64,000 nt of DNA from Stenotrophomonas maltophilia (lineage in GTDB: Bacteria > Pseudomonadota > Gammaproteobacteria > Xanthomonadales > Xanthomonadaceae). Of the stretch, positions 37,666-47,281 are shown one piece after another. Within the stretch, counting starts at the first letter, position 1; each line of letters begins with the position of its first letter. The position numbers and the translations under genes are program-made. The notes under the pieces were generated by a model that made no database searches, was not told where the DNA came from, and was given only the letters and a program-made list of their open reading frames with translations. The stretch spans positions 620,001-684,000 of the forward strand of contig WNDS01000002.1 in assembly GCA_009912235.1 (NCBI GenBank). The letters run 5' to 3'.

Positions 37666-39060
37666 ATGAAAAACAACAGCAGGCGCCGCACGATCCGTTC
37701 GGCCGCCACCGGTTTGCTGGGCATGCTCATGCCCGTTGCCTTGTCCTCCACCGCGCAGACCCCGCCGGCGCTGCCGCCGATACCGGCCAACCTGGAAGCC
37801 AGCAGCGCCCTCGTGCCCAGCACGCAGCCGGCCGCTTACCGCACCGGCCTGAGCCCGGAGGTGCAGCTGCCGGCCGCCGGCTTCAACGTGGCCAACATCG
37901 AGTCGATGGCGCAGCAGCTGACCTACGGCGAGCGCGTGCCCGGCATGGCCGTGGCCATCGTGCAGGGCGGCCGCATCCTCAGCACGCGCGGTTACGGCGT
38001 CACCGACGTCAACAATCCGCAGCCGGTGGATTCGCACACGGTATTCCGCCTGGCCTCGCTGTCCAAGGCCTTCGCCGGCACCATGGCCGGCCTGCTGGTC
38101 AACGATGGCACCCTGCGCTGGGACAGCAAGGTGACCGACTACGTACCCGGCTTCCATCTGAACACCCCCGAAGCCACCGACCGGCTGACCGTGGCCGACG
38201 TGCTCAGCCACCGCGTGGGGCTGACCTACAACGCCTATGACCGCGACCTGGAAGGCAATGCCGAGTACTACGCGCTGACCCAGAAGCTGGCCGCCACCAG
38301 CCTTAAGTGCCTGCCGGGCGACTGCTATGCGTACCAGAACGTGGCCTTCAGCCTGATCGGCGATGTGGTCTACGCCGCCTCCGGCAGCTTCTACGAGCAG
38401 GCCGTCGAACGCCGCATCTTCAAGCCGCTGGGCATGAACGATGCCAGCCTGGGCCTGGCCGGCATCCAGGCCAGCTCGCGCTGGGCGCGCCCGCACGTGC
38501 GCAGCCGCAACGGCTGGGTGGCGCTGACCCCGAAACCGACCTATTACCGCGTGGCCCCGGCCGCGGGCGTCAACGCCAGCGCCAGCGACATGGCGCAGTG
38601 GCTGCTGGCCCATACCGGCCACCGCCCCGACGTGCTGCCGGCGCCGCTGCTGGCCACGCTGCACTCCACCCTGATCAACACCCCGGGCGAGATGCGCTCG
38701 GGCTGGCGCCGCGAACGCCTGCACTCGGCCGGCTACGCGCTGGGCTGGCGCGTGTTCGACTACGCCGGCCACCAGGTGGTGTTCCATGCCGGCGCCGTGC
38801 AGGGCTACCGCGGCCTGGTGGCGCTGGTGCCCGAGCGCGACCTGGGCGTGGCCATCCTGTGGAACGGCGAAAGCGGCCTGCCCAGCGGGCTGCTGCCGAC
38901 CGTGCTCGATTCGGCGCTGGGCCTGCCGGCGCGCCGCTGGCTGGACGTGGACACCGATTTCGGCAGCGACAGCCTGATGGCCGAAGGCAGCACGCCGGTG
39001 CAGGACAAGCGCAAGGGCAAGGGTGCCTCGGGCAACCGTGCGGTGGCCTCGCCGCGCTGA
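37666..39060 (+). CDS. Secreted serine hydrolase of the beta-lactamase (class C) fold
   Basis: A 464-residue protein with a signal peptide (RSAATGLLGMLMPVALSSTA). The three active-site motifs of the fold are present: SxxK in RLASLSKAFAG (near residue 144), YxN in CYAYQNVAFS (near 225), and the third motif as FHAGAVQGYRG (HAG). Such proteins include D-amino peptidases, esterases and ampC relatives; this one lacks the AmpC KTG motif. The C-terminal tail is basic (DKRKGKGASGNR). It precedes the secretion operon on the same strand but has its own terminator, so co-transcription is unlikely. Confidence 0.83.
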   Translation: MKNNSRRRTIRSAATGLLGMLMPVALSSTAQTPPALPPIPANLEASSALVPSTQPAAYRTGLSPEVQLPAAGFNVANIESMAQQLTYGERVPGMAVAIVQGGRILSTRGYGVTDVNNPQPVDSHTVFRLASLSKAFAGTMAGLLVNDGTLRWDSKVTDYVPGFHLNTPEATDRLTVADVLSHRVGLTYNAYDRDLEGNAEYYALTQKLAATSLKCLPGDCYAYQNVAFSLIGDVVYAASGSFYEQAVERRIFKPLGMNDASLGLAGIQASSRWARPHVRSRNGWVALTPKPTYYRVAPAAGVNASASDMAQWLLAHTGHRPDVLPAPLLATLHSTLINTPGEMRSGWRRERLHSAGYALGWRVFDYAGHQVVFHAGAVQGYRGLVALVPERDLGVAILWNGESGLPSGLLPTVLDSALGLPARRWLDVDTDFGSDSLMAEGSTPVQDKRKGKGASGNRAVASPR

Positions 39061-39088
39061 CACCCGGCACGGCGCGGAACACGTTGCG

Positions 39089-39114
39089 GAAAGGCGGCCT
39101 GCGGGCCGCCTTTT
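39089..39114 (+). terminator. Intrinsic terminator of the serine hydrolase
   Basis: Stem AAGGCGGCC/GGCCGCCTT around a short TGCG loop, ending in a TTTT tract. A 230-base gap to the first pseudopilin gene follows and must contain the secretion-operon promoter. Confidence 0.85.
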
Positions 39115-39345
39115 CCGTTGCAGCGCACGCGTCTGGCAACCGCCATCCGCACCAGTAAGTTGATGAACATCTCACTTCAACTGGAACCTGTTTGCAGATT
39201 GAACGTACCGCCCAGTCGGGTGCCGTTCCGAGGGGTTCCGGCAGCTATCGGGCACCTGCCATTGCCCGTATGATCGCCGCGCGAAATCATCCCCCCAGCG
39301 TCTGCTGCAGCACACCGCGCAGACGCCTACCCACGTGCGACCCCC

Positions 39346-39807
39346 ATGCCTGTTTCCGACGCTTTCCGTTCCGCACGTCCGTCGCACCGCCGCGCACTCC
39401 GCCCGGCCCCCGGTTTCACCCTGCTGGAACTGCTGGTGGTGATGGTCATCATCGGCCTGCTTGCCGCCTATGTCGGGCCCAAGTACTTCTCGCAGCTCAA
39501 CAAGTCCGAAGTGACCGTGGCCAAGGCCCAGGTCGAAACCTTCGACAAGCTGCTCGATACCTACCGTCTGGACGTCGGCCACTACCCGACCACCGAGCAG
39601 GGCCTGGTCGCGCTGGTGGCCGCACCGGCCGATGCGGCAGGCTGGAACGGGCCTTACCTGAAGAAGAACGTGCCGCTGGACCCGTGGCACCACGCGTATG
39701 CGTACCGTTCGCCGGCCGAAGGCGCCGAGTACGAGGTGCTGTCCCTGGGCCGTGATGGCAAGCCGGGTGGCAGTGGCGAGGACGCCGACATCAGCTCCAG
39801 CCGCTGA
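39346..39807 (+). CDS. gspG: Major pseudopilin, GspG type
   Basis: A 153-residue pseudopilin. The prepilin-peptidase site and first helix read PAPGFTLLELLVVMVIIGLLAAYVGP, with Gly before Phe and Glu at +5. The GspG signature follows: AKAQVETFDKLLDTYRLDVG, HYPTTEQGL, and GWNGPYLKKNVPLDPW. The calcium-site region GEYEVLSLGRDGKPGGSGEDADI is present as GAEYEVLSLG. The leader is unusually long (about 28 residues, basic). It is the first gene of an eleven-gene operon. As the only clear GspG it should form the pseudopilus shaft. Confidence 0.9.
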   Translation: MPVSDAFRSARPSHRRALRPAPGFTLLELLVVMVIIGLLAAYVGPKYFSQLNKSEVTVAKAQVETFDKLLDTYRLDVGHYPTTEQGLVALVAAPADAAGWNGPYLKKNVPLDPWHHAYAYRSPAEGAEYEVLSLGRDGKPGGSGEDADISSSR

Positions 39808-39875
39808 GTGGTGGAGGCGCCGCCCGGCGCCGGTTGTTCCCCGCTTCCCCCACCCTCTCCTCGCAGTCCCTCCCG

Positions 39876-41060
39876 ATGCTGTTCGAAGTCCGCGCACTGA
39901 ATCCGCAGGGAGCCGTGCAGTTGCTGCGCCTGGAAGCGCATGATGCCCACGCCGCCCGTGCCCAGGCCGAGGCGCTGCAGCTGTTCGTCAGCACGGTACG
40001 CCCTGCCCGCTCGGCCGCACTGCGCCTGCAGGGCGGTGGCCTGCCGCTGGTGCTCTTCAGCCAGGAACTGCTGGCGCTGTTGAATGCCGGGCTGGGCATC
40101 GTCGAAGCGCTGCAGGCGCTGGCGGAAAAGGAAGCCCGCGCGCGCACCCGCGTCCTGCTGGAGCAGCTGCTGGCAGGCCTGCATGAAGGCCTGCGCTTTT
40201 CCGATGTGCTGGCGCGCCACCCGCTGCACTTCCCACCGTTGTACGTGGGCATCGTGCAGGCGGCCGAAGGCACCGGCAACCTGCCGCAGTCGCTGGCGCG
40301 CTACATCGACTACCAGCAGCGCGTGGACCAGGTGCGCGGCAAGCTGGTCAGCGCCGCCATCTATCCCAGCATCCTGCTGCTGGTCGGCATGGGCGTGAGC
40401 CTGTTCCTGATCACCTATGTGGTGCCCAAATTCGCCGAGATCTACCAGGATTCGGGGCGCCCGCTGCCGTGGATGTCGCAGCAGATGCTGCACTGGGGCC
40501 TGTTCGTGTCCCAGCACCCGCTGCTGGTGGCGGGCCTGGCCGCGACGCTGGTGGCGGTGGCCGTGCTGGCCTGGAAGCGCCTGCAGCAGCGCGGCGGCCT
40601 GCTGGGCCTTGCCGCCGGCTGGCCGGTGGTGGGGCCGCGCGTGCACATCTACGAGCTTTCGCGGCTGTACCTGACCATCGGCATGCTGATCGAAGGCGGC
40701 ATTCCCATTCCATCGGCGCTGCGCACGGTGCAGCCGATCGCCTCGCCACGCCTGCGCACCGCCCTGCAGCAGGCACTGCTGGCCATCGAAGCGGGCATGC
40801 CGCTGTCGGCTGCGTTCGAACAGGCCGGGCTGAGCACGCCGATCTCGCTGCGCATGCTGCGCGTGGCCGAACACACAGGCGCCATGGGCACCATGCTGCA
40901 CCAGTCGGCGCTGTTCTACGACGGCGAGATCAGCCGCTGGATCGACCGTTTCTCGCGCAGCTTCGAACCCCTGCTGATGGCCTTCATCGGCATCGTGGTC
41001 GGCACCATCGTGGTGCTGCTGTACATGCCCATCTTCGACCTGGCCGGTGACCTGTCGTGA
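39876..41060 (+). CDS. gspF: Inner-membrane platform protein, GspF type
   Basis: A 394-residue polytopic protein with the two T2SSF repeats. Repeat one (about 70-190) has LFSQELLALLNAGLGIVEAL and GIVQAAEGTGNLPQSL. Repeat two (about 265-390) has SRLYLTIGMLIEGGIPIPSAL and LRVAEHTGAMGTMLHQSA. There are three membrane helices, near 170-190, 220-240 and 375-394. It forms the core through which the ATPase drives pseudopilin assembly. The start at 39876 (MLFEVRALN) is family-typical. It overlaps the next gene by four bases. Confidence 0.9.
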   Translation: MLFEVRALNPQGAVQLLRLEAHDAHAARAQAEALQLFVSTVRPARSAALRLQGGGLPLVLFSQELLALLNAGLGIVEALQALAEKEARARTRVLLEQLLAGLHEGLRFSDVLARHPLHFPPLYVGIVQAAEGTGNLPQSLARYIDYQQRVDQVRGKLVSAAIYPSILLLVGMGVSLFLITYVVPKFAEIYQDSGRPLPWMSQQMLHWGLFVSQHPLLVAGLAATLVAVAVLAWKRLQQRGGLLGLAAGWPVVGPRVHIYELSRLYLTIGMLIEGGIPIPSALRTVQPIASPRLRTALQQALLAIEAGMPLSAAFEQAGLSTPISLRMLRVAEHTGAMGTMLHQSALFYDGEISRWIDRFSRSFEPLLMAFIGIVVGTIVVLLYMPIFDLAGDLS

Positions 41061-42727
41061 CGACGCCCAGCGCAATCGCATCGGCCCCGGTGCTGGACAC
41101 CACCCTGCTGCGCGAGACCTGGCTGCAGGAAGGCCTGCAGTTGGCCGAACAGGACCTGCTGCGCGCACTGTCGCGCACGCTGGAACTGCCGTTGCTGGAT
41201 GCCGCCACCCTGGCCAGCTGCCAGCCGCTGCCGGACCTGCTGCCGTTGTCGCAGGCGCTGCAGCGCGGCTGTCTGCTGCTGCGCGACCCGCAGGGCCAGG
41301 TCTGCGCGGTGGTGGACGATCCGTTCGACCAGGACCTGCGCACCTGGCTGAGCAGCCGTGCCGGCCTGCCCGACGGCAGCGTGCGCACCGCGCTGGCACG
41401 GCGCAGCGACATCCAGGCGTGGCTGTCGCGGCTGGAGGCCTAGGCCAAGGCCATGGAACAGCATGTAGCCACCGATGCGGGCAGTGCCCCGCAGGCCGGG
41501 CGTACGGCCGTCGAACTGTCCTTCGCCAGTGCCGCCGAAGGCAGCAGCCCGGCCGTGCGCCTGCTCAATTCCACCCTGTACGACGCGCTGAAGGCCACCG
41601 CCTCGGACATCCACCTGGAAAGCACGGCGCACGGGCTGATGGTGAAGTACCGCATCGACGGCGTGCTGAACCATGCCGCCACGGTGCAGGGCGCGGCGCT
41701 GAACGAGCAGGTGATCTCGCGCCTGAAGGTGCTGGGCGAGCTGGACATATCCGAGCGCCGCGTGCCCCAGGATGGCAGCTTCCGCGTGGCCAGCGCCGGC
41801 CGTGACATCGACCTGCGCGTGTCCATCATGCCCAGCATCCACGGCGAAGACGCGGTGATCCGCGTGCTGGACAAGCGCGCGATGATCGAAGCCTACGGTG
41901 CGCTGACGCTGGAAGCGCTGGGCTTCGACGCGCCCTCGCTGGCCAGTCTGCGGCAACTGGCCCGGCAGGCCTACGGCATGCTGCTGGTGACCGGGCCGAC
42001 CGGCTCGGGCAAGACCACCACGCTGTACGCCGCGTTGACCGAGATGCACGACGGGCGCGACAAGATCATCACCATTGAAGATCCGGTCGAATACCAGCTG
42101 CCCGGCATCCTGCAGATTCCGGTGAATGAAAAGAAGGGCCTGAGTTTCGCCAAGGGCCTGCGCTCGATCCTGCGCCACGACCCGGACAAGATCATGGTGG
42201 GCGAGATCCGCGACCGCGAAACCGCCGAGATCGCCGTGCAGTCCGCGCTGACCGGCCGCCTGGTGCTGACCACCGTGCATGCCAACAACGTGTTCGATGT
42301 GTTCGGCCGCTTCAAGCACATGGGCATCGATCCCTACTCGTTCGTGTCGGCGTTGAACGGCATCTGGGCGCAGCGCCTGGTGCGGCTGAACTGCCCGCAC
42401 TGCGTGGCGCCCTGCGCGCCGCCGGACGCCGCAGCGCTGGCGGCCCTGGACCTGCTGCCGGCCGACACCCACGATTTCAGTTTCCAGCGTGGCACCGGCT
42501 GCGGCGATTGCCGCGGCACCGGCTACAAGGGGCGCCACGCCATTGCCGAAGTACTGCAGTTGAACGATGAGATCCGTGAGCTGGTGATCGAGCAGCGCCC
42601 GATCCGCCAGATCAAGGCCGCCGCACACGCCGCCGGTACACGCAGCCTGCGCCATGCCGCCCTGCAGCTGGTGCGCCTGGGCCTGACCACGCTGGACGAA
42701 GTGCAGCGGGTGACGGTGCATGCATAG
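41057..42727 (+). pseudogene. gspE: Secretion ATPase, GspE type, interrupted by in-frame TAG
   Basis: The gene has 557 codons. The N-terminal region (codons 1-128) resembles the GspE/MshE N-domain that contacts the platform. The ATPase core starts near codon 150. Walker A is GPTGSGKTTTLYAAL, the Asp box region is SDIHLES, Walker B is LRHDPDKIMVGEIRDRET, and the CxxC zinc arms are LNCPHCVAPC and GCGDCRGTGYKGRHA. Codon 129 (41441-41443) is TAG, exactly between N-domain and core; the frame resumes directly with AKAMEQH. If the stop is real, a start at 41453 could give the core alone. Both parts are well conserved, so the break is recent or an error. Confidence 0.83.
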
Positions 42728-43568
42728 GAAGCTGGGGCAATCACTGCAGCTGGGCATCGCCTGCGATGGCCTGAGCCTGCTGCGCAGCCCGGCATGGGCC
42801 GATGGCCAACCCTAGCTGCTGGCGCAGGCCACGCTGCCTGCGCAGGTGGCAGCAACGGCCGCTGGCGTGCCGTCCGCACAGGCACTGGCCGAGGCCATGG
42901 AGGCACTGCTGGCCCCGCTGGCCGCCGAGCACGCACGCTGGCCGCTGCACGTGGTACTGGACGACCGCTTCGCGCGGCTGTGGCAGGTGACGCCGCCGCC
43001 GGTGCTTTCGCTGTGGTCCGGTGCAGAGGATCTGCGCAGCCTGGCCGCCATGCGTCTGCAGCAGCTGTACGGCGAGAACCCCGCCGACTGGCAGATCGGT
43101 GCCGACTGGCAGGCGCTGCGCCCGTTCGTGGCCACGGCGCTGCCGCGTGCCACGCTGGCGGCGCTGCAGGCGGTGGCCGAACGCCATGCGCTGTGGCTGG
43201 CGAGCACCCGCCCGTACCTGCTGGCGGCCTGGGATGGCAGCCAGCGCCAGCGGCAACGTGGGCAGTGGCTGGGCCTGGTGCATGACGGCCAGCTTGGCCT
43301 TGTCGGCGCACACGGCCAGCACCTGCGCCACGTGCGCTGGCAGCCGCTGCCGGCGCAGGCCGATGCCACCTGGCTGCCGCGGCTGCTGGCACGCGAGGCC
43401 CTGCTGCAGGGCCTGCCGGCGCCGGCCAGCGTGCTGCTGTGCGGCCCGGCACCGCCGTGGCTGCAGCAGCAGGAAGGATGCACATGGCTGCCCGCGCCGC
43501 TTCCCGACCCCCACGCTTCTTCTGCCGCGCCCAGCCTGTGGCTGGCCGCCGCCGGTACCGCTGCATGA
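42720..43568 (+). pseudogene. GspL/PilM-like assembly protein, interrupted by in-frame TAG
   Basis: The gene has 283 codons. Its ATG overlaps the gspE stop and its frame leads with no gap into the next gene. The fold appears to be an actin-like GspL/PilM cytosolic domain: LQLGIACDGLSLLRSP at the start, then ARWPLHVVLDDRFARLWQV, and later WLGLVHDGQLGLVGAHGQHLR. No membrane helix is present, so it matches PilM plus a separate PilN rather than a full-length GspL. Codon 32 (42813-42815) is TAG, seen as ADGQP, stop, LLAQATLPAQ. Assignment rests on position and weak motifs. Confidence 0.65.
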
Positions 43569-44110
43569 CCACGCCCCTCATCGATTTCGCACCCACCGGC
43601 TGGCGCCGCCTGCTGTGGCGGATCAGCGCGCGGCTCTGGCTGTTGCTGCTGCTCGCCCTGGCCTGCAGCTGCGCGCTGCTGGGCTGGGCCTGACACATGC
43701 ATGCCCAGCTGCAGGACCAACAGCAGCGCAGCGCGCGCCTGCTGGAGCAGCTGCAGGCACGCCAGCAACGCCTGCATTCCGCACGCGCACCAGGCGTTCC
43801 GGCAGCGCAGGCCGATGCGATCAACCGCATGGTGCAACAGCTCAACCGGCCCTGGGGCACGCTGCACCAGGTGCTGGACGACACCGCCAGCGACCGCGTG
43901 GCGCTGCTGGCGGTCGCGCCGGATGCCGAACACCACGTCCTGTATATCAGCGCCGAGGCGCGCGACAGCGACAGCATGCTGGACTACCTGCGCCAGCTGC
44001 AGCGGCAGCGCGTACTGGGCCAGGTGCTGCTGACCCACCACGAAGTGGTCGAACAGGATCCGCAGCGCCCCCTGCGCTTCGCGCTGGAGGCACGATGGAA
44101 CGCGCCGTGA
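43565..44110 (+). pseudogene. PilN-like bitopic assembly protein, interrupted by in-frame TGA
   Basis: The gene has 182 codons. The order is a short cytosolic N-terminus (PLIDFAPTGWRRLLWR), one membrane helix (LWLLLLLALACSCALLGWA), a Gln/Arg-rich coiled coil (DQQQRSARLLEQLQARQQRL) and a small alpha/beta domain ending at RWNAP. This is the layout of PilN, and of the GspL C-terminus. Codon 43 (43691-43693) is TGA, immediately after the helix; it most simply derives from a Trp codon (TGG). If the stop is real, the protein is reduced to a membrane anchor. It overlaps its upstream neighbour by four bases. Confidence 0.7.
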
Positions 44111-44715
44111 TGCGCCCGGCCGCCGGCCGCGCGCCACGGCAGGCCCACCTGCTGCAAGCCTGGCTGTGGCTGCGCCGGATGGCGCCGGCGCAGTGGCTGC
44201 TGCTGGTGCTGTGCCTGCTGGCGCTGGGCAGCGGCATTCTGGCGCTGCAGTGGCGCCAGCAGCTGGCGGCCACCACCGCGCAACAGGACGGGCTGCAGCT
44301 GCGCATCCGGCAACTCGACCTGCGCATGCGCGCGCATCCTCCGGCCGCCGCACTGGCCAACGCCTCGGCCGCCCCCGGCCACATGGCACGTTTCCAGGCC
44401 GTACTGTCCGAACGCGAAGTGCTGGGCCCCTCACTGGAAACGCTGTTTGCACTGGCCGACGCCAACGGGCTGCAGCTGCAGCAGGCCGATTACCAGTACA
44501 GCCGCGACAGTGCCAGCGGCATCTACCAGTGCCAGATCCCCCTGCCGATGAAGGGCGACTACGCCAGCATCTGGGCCTTCGTGGTGGACGTGCTGCAGTC
44601 GCTGCCGTTCGCCGCGCTGCAGGACATCAGCTTCCGCCGCAACAGCATTGCCGACGCCACACCACAGGCACAGCTGCGCATGACCCTGTACATGCACCGG
44701 CTGGACACCCCATGA
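44095..44715 (+). CDS. PilO/GspM-like bitopic assembly protein
   Basis: A 206-residue protein with one membrane helix (about 37-57, WLLLVLCLLALGSGILALQW), a coiled coil with Gln-rich heptads, and a C-terminal ferredoxin-like domain. That domain has the motif YQCQIPLPMKGDYASIWAFV followed by LPFAALQDISFRR, typical of PilO/GspM. The ATG at 44095 has GGAGG four bases upstream; an alternative ATG at 44110 overlaps the previous stop (TGATG). It would pair with the PilN-like protein to form the periplasmic scaffold. Confidence 0.72.
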   Translation: MERAVMRPAAGRAPRQAHLLQAWLWLRRMAPAQWLLLVLCLLALGSGILALQWRQQLAATTAQQDGLQLRIRQLDLRMRAHPPAAALANASAAPGHMARFQAVLSEREVLGPSLETLFALADANGLQLQQADYQYSRDSASGIYQCQIPLPMKGDYASIWAFVVDVLQSLPFAALQDISFRRNSIADATPQAQLRMTLYMHRLDTP

Positions 44716-45110
44716 CGCCACGCCAGTACCTGATGGCGGCCGGCCTGGCCGTTTCGGCGGCGCTGGCGCTGTGGGGCGACAAGCGCCTCGCCGATGACAG
44801 CGTCGATGCGCCGCTGCCGTCGGCACGTGCGGTGGCCGCGCCGGCCGCACCGCCGCCCCTGGCCGCACCGGTCGCAGAGCAGGCCGCCCCGGCCGCCGCA
44901 CCGGTGGTGCCGTTCACCGTGTTGGACAAGGCGCTCTCCAACAACACCTGGGAAGTGTTCCTGGCCAACGGCAACAACACCTACGTGATTCACGAGAACA
45001 GCACCGTGGACTATACCTACCGCATCGACTCCATCCAGCCGCCCGCCCTGCAGCTGACCTACCTGCCGATGAACACCGTGCAACACCTGGACATTGGAGC
45101 CGCGCAATGA
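44712..45110 (+). CDS. Small anchored protein of the secretion operon (GspC/PilP-like position)
   Basis: A 132-residue protein with one N-terminal helix (YLMAAGLAVSAALALWG), a Pro/Ala-rich linker (about 40-70) and a small beta-rich C-terminal domain. That domain contains NNTWEVFLANGNNTYVIHENSTVDYTYRIDSIQPPALQLTYLPM. The layout (anchor, flexible linker, small beta domain) resembles GspC or PilP, which link the inner-membrane scaffold to the secretin. I see no definite family motif. It is coupled by ATGA overlap to gspD, which fits that role. Confidence 0.6.
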   Translation: MTPRQYLMAAGLAVSAALALWGDKRLADDSVDAPLPSARAVAAPAAPPPLAAPVAEQAAPAAAPVVPFTVLDKALSNNTWEVFLANGNNTYVIHENSTVDYTYRIDSIQPPALQLTYLPMNTVQHLDIGAAQ

Positions 45111-47281
45111 ACCCCCTCACACACCGCCTGCACCCGGCCGCGCGCCAGGGTGCACTCGCCCTGGCGGTTGCGGCGCTGCTGGCCGGCTGTGCCGCCCGCA
45201 ACGCCCTGCATGAAGACCAGTCCCTGATCGCCCAGCACCAGACCGGCGCCGGCCTGGACAAACTGCAGCAGGCAGTGAAGCTGGCCCCCGACGATGCGCG
45301 CTACCGGCTGGCCTACATCAACCACCGCGACAAGGCGCTGGCCGAGCTGATGGCCGATGCCAGCCGTGCGGCAGCAGCCGGCGATGGCGATGCCGCGCGT
45401 GCAGCACTGCAGCAGGTGCTGGCGCTGGACCCGCGCAACCAGCCTGCACGCACCGCCCTGGCCGACCTGGATGCGCAGCTGCGCAACCGCCAGCTGCTGG
45501 CCGACGTGGCGCAGTCCATGAGCGAGAAGCGCTACGAGGAAGCCCGTGGCACGCTCAACCGCATCCTGCGCACGCAGCCGGACAATGCCTCTGCGCGCAG
45601 CATGCTGCAGGAACTCGACGGCCGCACCCAGCACCCGCAGCTCAGCGCCGACCTGGCGCAGGCCTACCGGCAGCCGATCACCCTGGAATTCCGCGATGCA
45701 CCGCTGCGCCAGGTGTTCCAGGTGCTGGCCCAGCGGTCGGGCCTCAACTTCGTGTTCGACAAGGACGTGCGCGCCGACAGCAAGGTCTCGCTGTACCTGA
45801 AGAACAGCACGGTGGAACAGGCCCTGTACTTCATGCTGGTCAGCAACCAGCTCGAACGCCAGGTGATGGATGGCAACACCCTGCTGATCTACCCCAACCT
45901 GCCGGCCAAGGTGCGCGAGTACCAGGAGACGGTGGTCAAGACGTTCTTCCTCAACAGCGCCGACGCCAAGGAGCTGGCCGCCAGCATCAAGACCCTGCTG
46001 AAGAGCCGCGACGTGGTGGTGGACGAGAAGCTCAATGCGGTGATCGTGCGCGACAGTCCCGAGGCCGTACAGCTGGCCGCGCGCCTGGTGGCGCTGCAGG
46101 ACCGGCCCGAGCCGGAAGTGGTGCTGGACGTGGAAGTGTTGGAGGTCTCGCGCAGCAAAGAACTGAACCTGGGCATCAACTGGCCGCAGTCGCTGTCGCT
46201 GACCCCGCTGTCCACCACCGGCGGCAGCCAGGTCACCGTCGGCGACCTGACCCGGCTGCGCCGCGATACGCTCAGCCTGGGCAGCCCCGGCCCCACCGCC
46301 GTGGTGCATGCCAATGCCCTGGACGGCAACGCCAACATCCTGGCCAACCCGCGCATCCGCGTGCGCAACCGCGAGAAGGCCAAGATCCTGGTCGGCGACA
46401 AGGTGCCGGTTATCACTGCCACGGTCGGCGGCGGCGTCGGCGCGTTCGCGTCCGAATCGGTCAACTACGTGGACGTCGGCCTGACCCTGAACGTCGAGCC
46501 GACCATCTACCTCAACAACGACATCGGCATCAAGATCGCGCTGGAAGTCAGCAGCCTGGGCTCGGCCACCACCACCTCCAACGGCAGCCGCGTGTTCCAG
46601 ATCGGCACGCGCCAGGCCAGCACGCTGCTGCAGCTGCATGACGGCGAGAACCAGGTGCTTGCCGGCCTGATCAACAACCAGGAAAACGAGGCCAGCAGCA
46701 AGGTGCCGGGCCTGGGTGAATTCCCGCTGCTGGGGCGCCTGTTCGGTGGCACCGATTCATCGGGCAAGCGCACCGAGATCGTGCTGTCGATCACCCCGCA
46801 CCTGGTGCGCAACATCGAACGGCCGGCCGACATCAGCACCGAGTTCCTGGCCGGCACCGAAGCCAATTACCGCAAGCGGCCGCTGCCGGCGGAACCGGCC
46901 AGTGCCGCAACCGCGACCGCAGCGCGGCCGCGGCCGGTGGTCAATCCGCTGCCCGCCACCGCGCCGGCCAGCACCGCCGCGCTGCCGCCCGAGCGTGCTG
47001 GCGTGCTGATGATGGGCTCCGGTGTCGGTGGCCAGGCCTCGGGGTCGTCGGGCATGTCGCTCTACCAGGATGCGCATGTAGTGCCGCCCTCCGCGCCTGC
47101 CGCTGCCGACCCCGCCGCGCCGGCGCCGGCAGCGGCGGTCGAAACCCCGCCGCCGGCGCCTGCACCCGCACCTGCACCTGCACCCGTGCCGGTCAACGGC
47201 GTGCCGTCCTCGGTCTCGCAGCCGCAGGGCGGGTTCGGCGCTCCGCCCCCGCGCAGCACGCCGGTCGGCAGCCCGCGATGA
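45107..47281 (+). CDS. gspD: Secretin lipoprotein with TPR-like N-terminus (GspD/MshL-like)
   Basis: A 724-residue outer-membrane channel. The signal ends in a lipobox, LLAGCAA (Cys near 26). Residues about 30-185 are helical TPR-like repeats (ALQQVLALDPRNQPARTAL, LNRILRTQPDNASARSML). An STN domain follows (about 188-265, LEFRDAPLRQVFQVLAQRSG), then Secretin_N (about 270-350, VVVDEKLNAVIVRDSPEAV) and the secretin barrel (about 355-585). The barrel has VPVITATVGG, VNYVDVGLTLNVEP and GLGEFPLLGRLFGG. The last 130 residues are a Pro/Ala-rich tail with repeated PAPAPAP. The TPR plus STN organisation differs from Xps/Out GspD with N0-N3, and resembles MshL/PilQ-like secretins. Intact. Confidence 0.88.
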   Translation: MNPLTHRLHPAARQGALALAVAALLAGCAARNALHEDQSLIAQHQTGAGLDKLQQAVKLAPDDARYRLAYINHRDKALAELMADASRAAAAGDGDAARAALQQVLALDPRNQPARTALADLDAQLRNRQLLADVAQSMSEKRYEEARGTLNRILRTQPDNASARSMLQELDGRTQHPQLSADLAQAYRQPITLEFRDAPLRQVFQVLAQRSGLNFVFDKDVRADSKVSLYLKNSTVEQALYFMLVSNQLERQVMDGNTLLIYPNLPAKVREYQETVVKTFFLNSADAKELAASIKTLLKSRDVVVDEKLNAVIVRDSPEAVQLAARLVALQDRPEPEVVLDVEVLEVSRSKELNLGINWPQSLSLTPLSTTGGSQVTVGDLTRLRRDTLSLGSPGPTAVVHANALDGNANILANPRIRVRNREKAKILVGDKVPVITATVGGGVGAFASESVNYVDVGLTLNVEPTIYLNNDIGIKIALEVSSLGSATTTSNGSRVFQIGTRQASTLLQLHDGENQVLAGLINNQENEASSKVPGLGEFPLLGRLFGGTDSSGKRTEIVLSITPHLVRNIERPADISTEFLAGTEANYRKRPLPAEPASAATATAARPRPVVNPLPATAPASTAALPPERAGVLMMGSGVGGQASGSSGMSLYQDAHVVPPSAPAAADPAAPAPAAAVETPPPAPAPAPAPAPVPVNGVPSSVSQPQGGFGAPPPRSTPVGSPR

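Noticed and set aside
41453..42727. gspE core as a separate, intact gene starting at 41453
   Set aside because: The N-terminal ORF ends nine bases earlier in the same frame and matches the N-domain of the same family. No ribosome site is evident before 41453, so one interrupted gene is the better reading, although internal initiation remains possible.
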